From Halichondria panicea (taxonomy: Eukaryota > Porifera > Demospongiae > Suberitida > Halichondriidae): DNA of 64,000 nt. Numbering within the stretch: position 1 is the stretch's first letter; every line of letters begins with the position of its first letter. Of this stretch, positions 58,601 through 64,000 are shown piece after piece. Position numbers and translations under genes: made by a program. The stretch lies in the NCBI RefSeq assembly GCF_963675165.1, contig NC_087392.1:3053001-3117000 (forward strand), in the 5' to 3' direction. The notes under the pieces are model-generated. The model ran no database searches. It saw only the letters and a list, made by a program, of their open reading frames with translations, and was not told the DNA's origin.

Positions 58601-58788
58601 CCACACAATGTACAGACAAGAGTAAAGTGAGCAAACCGGACAAGTTTGGCCGAAAGACGCAGCCTGTTTCCAATGTTGCAATGTCTGTTCTGTCTGGTGA
58701 CATAAATGATGGCTCTGGTGCATCTGTTTCTATAAACTCGGTAAACATTATAGCATTAGGTGACGAACGAACTGATGGACCGGATTAG
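51197..58788 (+). CDS. NAA15: NatA N-terminal acetyltransferase auxiliary subunit
   Basis: Twenty exons: 51197-51262, 51726-51810, 51908-52170, 52461-52601, 52740-52887, 53020-53235, 53820-53926, 53981-54053, 54120-54283, 55236-55388, 56916-57044, 57108-57187, 57248-57317, 57365-57434, 57490-57570, 57625-57816, 57882-57980, 58032-58178, 58314-58411, 58465-58788; 901 residues (human 866). NAA15 anchors the catalytic subunit NAA10 to the ribosome for co-translational N-terminal acetylation. TPR-like helices run throughout: [59 protein letters not shown]. Family blocks [44 protein letters not shown] and [16 protein letters not shown] are present. A basic stretch ([20 protein letters not shown]) matches the known Lys-rich region. 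The donor after exon 14 is an unusual GTTAAT, supported by frame. Confidence 0.93.
52230..52425. repeat. Dispersed repeat family A, fragment in NAA15 intron 3
   Basis: It matches the 61540-61700 copy in the same orientation: gccataactcgagaa, gactagaagcctatagaaac, acttgcacttca, gagcagctgtaac, a CA-rich tract and gcgcatgcgcac. Confidence 0.75.
53245..53632. mobile_element. TA-flanked MITE with CCGTATTTACTTGATTAAACGC ends
   Basis: It starts ta-ccgtatttacttgattaa and ends in the complement ttaatcaagtaaatacgg-ta, 388 bp. The word aaacgccc recurs at least five times inside. It lies in NAA15 intron 6, beginning 10 bp after the donor. Confidence 0.85.
54569..54736. mobile_element. 168-bp foldback element in NAA15 intron 9
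   Basis: The left end aaaggagaagagggcatgca and the right end gttgcatacccccttctcct are imperfect inverted repeats. An inner pair (aaaaactaaagc and ctttagtttttgc) is also inverted. A half-copy is visible at about 48098-48130. Confidence 0.6.
55590..56100. repeat. Dispersed repeat family A, copy in NAA15 intron 10
   Basis: It has the same orientation as the copies at 30377 and 47078: gcgcaagcgaggtata, a (TG)n tract at 55625-55663, ggctgctcagggatta, agccttctagtcatgttttc, and an end ctccaccgaggcatcagcac. A 92-bp hairpin element has inserted near its right end. Confidence 0.75.
55970..56061. mobile_element. 92-bp hairpin element with 9-bp target duplication
   Basis: The ends tagtctcgtgggccatactt and aagtatggcatgcgagacta are near-perfect inverted repeats. 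The flanks are perfect 9-bp direct repeats gcctccacc (55961-55969, 56062-56070). It is inserted inside a family A repeat. Confidence 0.92.
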
Positions 58789-59028
58789 GTCTCTTAGCTG
58801 TAGGACTTTTGTTATAGTAGAGTTTATTTTATGAGAGAAAGATGTCTCTAGTAGATCACATTGATTGTGTTGTGTGTTTGTATATAATTGTTGGCCTAAA
58901 TATTAACACTATTCAGAGCATGAAGTCACTAGATCTAGTAATGTAATTATTATTCTTTATAAAAAAAGTCGTCTTCTGAAAGTGGATTACTGGAACATAC
59001 AAATGTTACATAATAAAATATATAATTA

Positions 59029-59184
59029 TACCGTATAGCGGGAAATTTTCATGTTTCAATGCCATGAAACCAAACCCACTAATATTTTGCATGTGAAAAT
59101 ACCAATGTGTGGGAGTTTATCTCAGTTTTAATTTTCGCATTACGCGAAATTTTGCATCCCACAAAAATTTCCCGCTATACGGTA
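59029..59184. mobile_element. TA-flanked MITE, CCGTATAGCGGG type (downstream of NAA15)
   Basis: It starts ta-ccgtatagcgggaaattt and ends aaatttcccgctatacgg-ta, 156 bp with about 20-bp nearly perfect inverted ends. It is related to 21446-21672. Confidence 0.85.
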
Positions 59185-59258
59185 CCCTGCATATACTGTA
59201 AATTTGTAAGGTGCCAATTTACCATTTTGCTCATTAATAATATTTTTAGTGGGAATGC

Positions 59259-59582
59259 AGTTTCAATTCCCTGTAATGGTTTGTTGTTGCGTCTCAATCA
59301 GTGGCATGGTTTAACCGCAGATAGGGCTTGGTAAATTATGCTAGCATAATAATTGCATAATTTTTGGAATAATAGGGAGACTTCTATAGCAAGCATAATT
59401 GAGAATAATACTGAATAGGGCATTAATTAAATTATAATAGTTTGACCCTCAGAGTCTTCACATCTTATAATGTAGCTATAGATAGACATGCATGCATCTA
59501 TAGCATAATTTACCAAGCCCTACCTGCGGTTAAACCATGTCACTGATCGAGAGACGCAACAACAAACCATTATTGAAACTGA
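59259..59582. repeat. Long imperfect inverted repeat, arms about 80 bp
   Basis: The left arm 59259-59341 (gtttgttgttgcgtctcaat, catggtttaaccgcag, ggcttggtaaattatgc) pairs with the right arm 59500-59582. A few mismatches and one- to four-base gaps separate the arms. It could be a foldback element or two head-on copies of one repeat. Confidence 0.8.
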
Positions 59583-60941
59583 AAAGTTGTGAATTCCACA
59601 TTATTTATGGCACCTTAATTATTATCAGCTGAAGACAAATTAGCAACTAGCAACTAGAATAATACTGAATAGGGCAGAGTCTTCACATCTTATAATGTAG
59701 CTATAGATAGACATCTATTTACAATAGATCTGTTCTGTACTGTAAGCACTAGCCACTATACTATAGGCATGCAGGCATGGAGGAGTATTTTCTCTTTCGG
59801 CACTGGAGGATTATATTCCACTTTCTGTAATGCTCGATCCCGGGCCGATTTTAGAAAGAAAGTTGAGCTAGAGACAACGAGGCTGGGAACGAGGCTACCT
59901 CAGGTAGTCCAACTACTTGACTGGAGTAATGGGTACACCAAACTGGAATAATAGGCTGAAAAAGAATAATAGGCAAAATAAAAACGCATAATTTACCAAG
60001 GCCTAACCGCAGGGCATACATGGCCATGGTCTGTGTTTTACCTTCAGAAGAAGTGCATCGCCACAGATAATACATAGCCCTGTACGTGTTCAAAATCAAT
60101 ATTAAGGGTGTGCGAGTCTAGAGAACGAAATATTTTATTGAAGGATACTATTATAATCAGTGCCACACTAGCCTCGATCGATCCACATGCATATGCATGC
60201 CATGGGGATGCTGTTAATAATTATATTCTTAATGTATTATTTATAGTGGAATGTTTTGCAAATGAACAAGATGAGCAGATAATTTGTCAAGTTGCGATCT
60301 GGCATGCAAGCATACTATACCAGTATAGGTTTTTGTGACAGTATTTTTGCGAAGTAATCCACACTCGCAAATTCCCAAGCACGGTATAAAGTATTATCGT
60401 ATTGCACAGCTAGTAGAATACTATACACTGTATGTATCATTTAATCTGTGTGCTGAGGATGGACTTTAACTTACGAGGTGCAGCTGAATGCATTACGTAA
60501 CCGAGAGTCCATCCGAGTTCAGCATAAAAAACATGTGATTTTGGCTAGGTGTGTTCTGGCGCTGTCATGTGATCTTTAGCCCCGTGTACAGCTTACCTCG
60601 CTACATTTCATTCAACGTCTTGTATATATATTATTAATTTTTCATTTAGGTGTGTTAAATGCACATGCACTAAGTGTGGATTAAGTTATTTAAAGCATGG
60701 TCAACTGACTACATTTAGACTGGCTGGAGATCATGTGATTCGCACTAAAATTATATACATGTTATAATGTATAATTATAGAAGTTGAACAAAACAGAACT
60801 ATCTTTGTCACAGTTGTGAATGAGTAGCTCGATCCTATAACAACATAAATCAGTAATGCAGAGTAATAGTACATAATCTATGCTGGACACATGACATCAG
60901 TCTGATTTGAAAGTTGATCTACTGCGAGTGCGTTGGGCACT

Positions 60942-63898
60942 CTAACTACTCACATCGCTCAGGGCAGTGACCCCAGGCAGCTGTTTTCCTTCCAACAACT
61001 CTAAGCTGGCACCTCCCCCTGTACTCACATGGCTCACTTGCTCTGCCATGCCAAACTTTTCAGCACATGTCGCAGTGTCGCCGCCACCTGTAGGTACATG
61101 TATATAGGAGTTACTTCACATTACACAGTTCGTACTCTGCAGACTATTGAATACTTCTAGAATGAAAGCACCGAGATGTCAAAGCTATATATAACATAAA
61201 GGTACTAATAGCTTATTTTATACACACATTATATCATGATGAACATTTTTGCATTTTGCTGTGCATGCATGCGCAAAGGCAGAATCCAGAATCACAGGGA
61301 AACTCGAAGAGTGGGTAATGATCGACCATGATTGTTTTTAAAAACGATCGTTGCCAAACATCCAAGTCTAATGAATGGCTGCATCAGCAGAGCCTTGCAA
61401 CTCTATTCTCACTATTGCAGCTACCAATAGCTAGCGTTCTAGTGCAGAGCTAACTACTGAGTAGAGTAGCAACAATCCGTGGACAAGTTATTCTACGCAC
61501 TCTTCTGAAAAGGCTGCAATGGCATTCCAAGTAGGCATAACTCGAGAACGATGCAAATCCACGAATTAAAATCCAAGAAAACATAACTAGAAGCCTATAG
61601 AAACTCTTACTTGCACTTCATTGATCCTTGAGCAGCTGTAGCAGTCTACACACGCACACACAAACACACTATCGTATACCTTGCCTGCGCATGCACACTG
61701 AGGCATAACTAGAGCACTAAAGTGCTAATTCCTCGGCTGTTGATAGGAGAAACCAAAGGAGTGCTATACAATATAAAATGCAGTGAGCATGGAATCTGGC
61801 TGGCAGCAACTAACAGGAGCAATAAAACAAACTAGACTAGAAACTTCTGAACTATGATGGGAAGCCTACAGAGGAAGTTGAGATCACGCGCAAAAATATC
61901 GTGCTGAGTCGGCGCTATTTTTATGTCTAGTCAGCAGTTTCACAGATAGCTACTGGCCATCAAGGAAATGAGCGATCTGACTTCTTCCTCACTCCAAGCT
62001 GTACAACATTGATCACTGCACCTGCTTCTAATTTAAAATCTCTCCTAAGGTTTCTCCTAGCCAGATCTACGGAGATGAGACTTATCTTCCTGGATTGAAC
62101 AGGAGTCTGACGTGTACATGTAGGTGACCCGAAGCCAACAAACCATTATCCTCCAGTTGTTAAAGATTAACTACTGTACTATCACCCATTTCTTCTAATG
62201 ACATACCAATAATGGAAGTGGCTCCTTTTTTAGTAGCAAGTACCACTGTCTCCAGTACACTCTTAGAACCAGTAGCAAACTTGTCCATCTCAAACACTCC
62301 AACCGGTCCATTCCAAATAACAGTGGCAGCACGTGTTATAATGCCTGAGAAGGTGGCTATGGAGTCTGGTCCCACATCTAGACCCATCCACCCATCAGGA
62401 ATACCCGAGCCCACTGTTGCTGTGCCAGTCTGTGGGGAGCATGTGAAGTATATTGTACCAAAGGTAATCGATTAGGACCTACAATAGCGTCTTTGTCAAA
62501 CTTGTCAGCAGTGATGAAATCAGTGGGGAGATGAATTTTAACACCTTTCTTCTCAGCCTTAGCCATTAATTTTCCAACAATGCTAGCCCCTTCTTCGTCA
62601 AAGAGAGAAGCACCAATCTGTGATAAAATTAAAAATTTTTAAGAGAATTAGAGCTCACTGTACCTTCATTCCATAAAGTGTCTTCAGGAACGTGTAAGCC
62701 ATTCCACCACCAATGATCATTTCATTGACCTTGTCCAAGAGATTATCGATAAGTTTAATCTTGTCATGGACCTTAGCCCTATTGAGGAAACAGCAGTTAT
62801 TGTATAATTATTAGGCTACGAGATTGTATGTAATTATCATTAGCAATATCTCTCACCCTCCTAAGATAGCCAAAAAGGGTCTCCTAGGGTCACCAAGAGC
62901 CTGTCCAAAGTATGTCAACTCCTTCTTGACTAAAAACCCTGAAGCTCTCTGTGGGAGGTCTATCCCCACCATGGAGCTATGGGCACGGTGAGCTGTCCCA
63001 AACGCATCATTCACATATACATCACCCAGTTTAGTCAGAGATGCCCTAAAAGCCTGCACATCTGCATCTGAAGCCTTGATCTTTTTCCCAGAAGTGTCTT
63101 TACCCTTGCCTTCTTCTTCCACGTGAAACCGAAGATTTTCCAGCAATATGACTGACCCTGATGAAAAAGTTATGTGCATCACACTACAATGAGATTTTGG
63201 ACTTTAAGTTTACTATGGTTAATTCACCTTTGGTCGGATTTAGACATGCAGCCTCCACTTCTGGTCCAACGCAGTCCAACAGGAAAGTAACCTCCCTAAA
63301 CAGAAGGTTGAGTGTTAAGTGCTTATCGGATTTTATCAATTGAAATCGATATGTACTATGATACCGATTGGTCTGCTGTACTAAATAATACAGAAACAGC
63401 TCTAGTTTTATTCTACAAAAGTTTTATACCACAACATTTGCTCCACATGTGTATATACCTGTCCAAAAGCTCCTTCAGCTCTTGGGCCACAGGTGCAAGA
63501 GAATACTTGTCATTCCTGGTGCCCTCTGGTCTGCCCAAGTGGCTCATGAGCACAACACTCTTTGCTCCATTGGTAAGGGCATACTGAATACTTGGCAGTG
63601 CAGCTACAATCCTTTAAAGATAGAAAGAGAAAATAAATGAAAGTTCCAGTGCTAGGGTGACAGTCTATTTCTAACAATGATTCGAACTATTTCATACAGT
63701 ACAATTATACATGTAGACTACCTTTGGTTGCTTGTGATAGTATTTCCTTCCAATGGCACATTGAAATCGACTCTGTATTGTTAAGGCTAAATTTAAAAAA
63801 TGTGTACCTGTACTGTATCTTAAAAACACCAACCTCATTAGAACCCTCTTGTCCCTAAGGTTCAGAGTATCAAGACTGAGCTTACTGAGGAAAGCCAT
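60942..63898 (-). CDS. PGK: Phosphoglycerate kinase
   Basis: Nine exons on the minus strand: 63898-63834, 63772-63722, 63611-63459, 63295-63228, 63157-62857, 62778-62664, 62617-62483, 62429-62207, 61087-60942; 418 residues (human PGK1 417). The enzyme transfers phosphate from 1,3-bisphosphoglycerate to ADP in glycolysis, in the cytosol. Visible signatures: [20 protein letters not shown], the RVDFNVP signature across exons 1-2, SHLGRPEG (substrate binding), [53 protein letters not shown] and the nucleotide-binding [13 protein letters not shown], then [19 protein letters not shown]. All key blocks are intact. The last intron (61088-62206) contains a family A repeat. The 102 bp beyond the start codon reach the window edge. 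Confidence 0.97.
61150..61740. repeat. Dispersed repeat family A, copy in PGK intron 8
   Basis: It matches 12125-12905 in the same orientation (agaatccagaatcacaggga, ggctgcatcagcagagcctt, ctactgagtagagtagcaac). It lacks the palindrome seen in that copy and has only a short CA-rich tract. Confidence 0.85.
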
Positions 63899-64000
63899 TT
63901 TGATGTGTGCAGAATTACTTAACTGGAACTAGACTGTAAGTGTAAGGTCAAAGGTCAAGAATAATTGCACGTGTAGAATCTTCTTTCTAGCAAAGCCACC

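Larger units (their letters stand above)
58789..60941. other. Intergenic spacer between NAA15 and PGK, repeat-rich
   Basis: No gene is supported. AATAAA occurs at about 59013, 225 bp after the NAA15 stop. The spacer holds a MITE (59029-59184), a long inverted repeat (59259-59582), a direct repeat (agagtcttcacatcttataa at about 59450 and 59671) and a third partial copy of the inverted-repeat arm at about 59988-60015. From 60020 to 60941 I see nothing further. Confidence 0.55.

Overview
The window is animal nuclear DNA. Its genes are split by many short GT-AG introns (roughly 60 bp to about 2.6 kb), the DNA between exons is AT-rich, and intergenic gaps are short. I identify nine genes with assignable families and one nested orphan receptor gene. 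Three things point to a sponge, most likely a demosponge: a beta-helix multi-pass membrane protein of a type I associate with large sponge gene families, a receptor tyrosine kinase with scavenger-receptor and Frizzled-like modules outside the cell, and compact syntenic packing. The species cannot be fixed from sequence alone.

Layout, left to right. 1-3057 (+): 3' part of a beta-helix/multi-pass membrane protein, cut by the window edge. 4038-11505 (+): receptor tyrosine kinase with four SRCR domains and a Frizzled-like domain (20 exons). 11731-14973 (-): glucosamine-6-phosphate deaminase (5 exons), tail-to-tail with the kinase gene. 15441-29165 (+): cohesin regulator PDS5 (37 exons), with an intronless seven-transmembrane receptor gene (20215-21360, +) inside one intron. 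29878-33445 (+): dimeric dihydrodiol dehydrogenase (5 exons). 34928-40156 (-): AP-5 complex beta subunit (about 31 exons). 40371-49915 (+): RBM26/27-type RNA-binding protein (18 exons), head-to-head with AP5B1 across 214 bp. 51197-58788 (+): NatA auxiliary subunit NAA15 (20 exons). 60942-63898 (-): phosphoglycerate kinase (9 exons). For every spliced gene I worked out exon borders by hand; the exon sums are divisible by three and the protein lengths match the families (for example PGK 418 aa, PDS5 1355 aa, AP5B1 885 aa).

The genes do not form one pathway: they are unrelated housekeeping genes next to lineage-specific surface receptors. Most of the unusual material is non-coding. The introns and spacers hold many small non-autonomous mobile elements: TA-flanked elements with CCGTATA termini, an element with 36-bp perfect terminal repeats and a 7-bp target duplication, and very small (46, 56 and 92 bp) hairpin elements each bounded by a perfect 9-bp target duplication. 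There are also a dispersed family of several hundred bp with copy-specific palindromes, a 90-bp minisatellite, and a degraded copy of a PDS5 exon. No tRNA, rRNA, CRISPR array or bacterial operon structure was seen.
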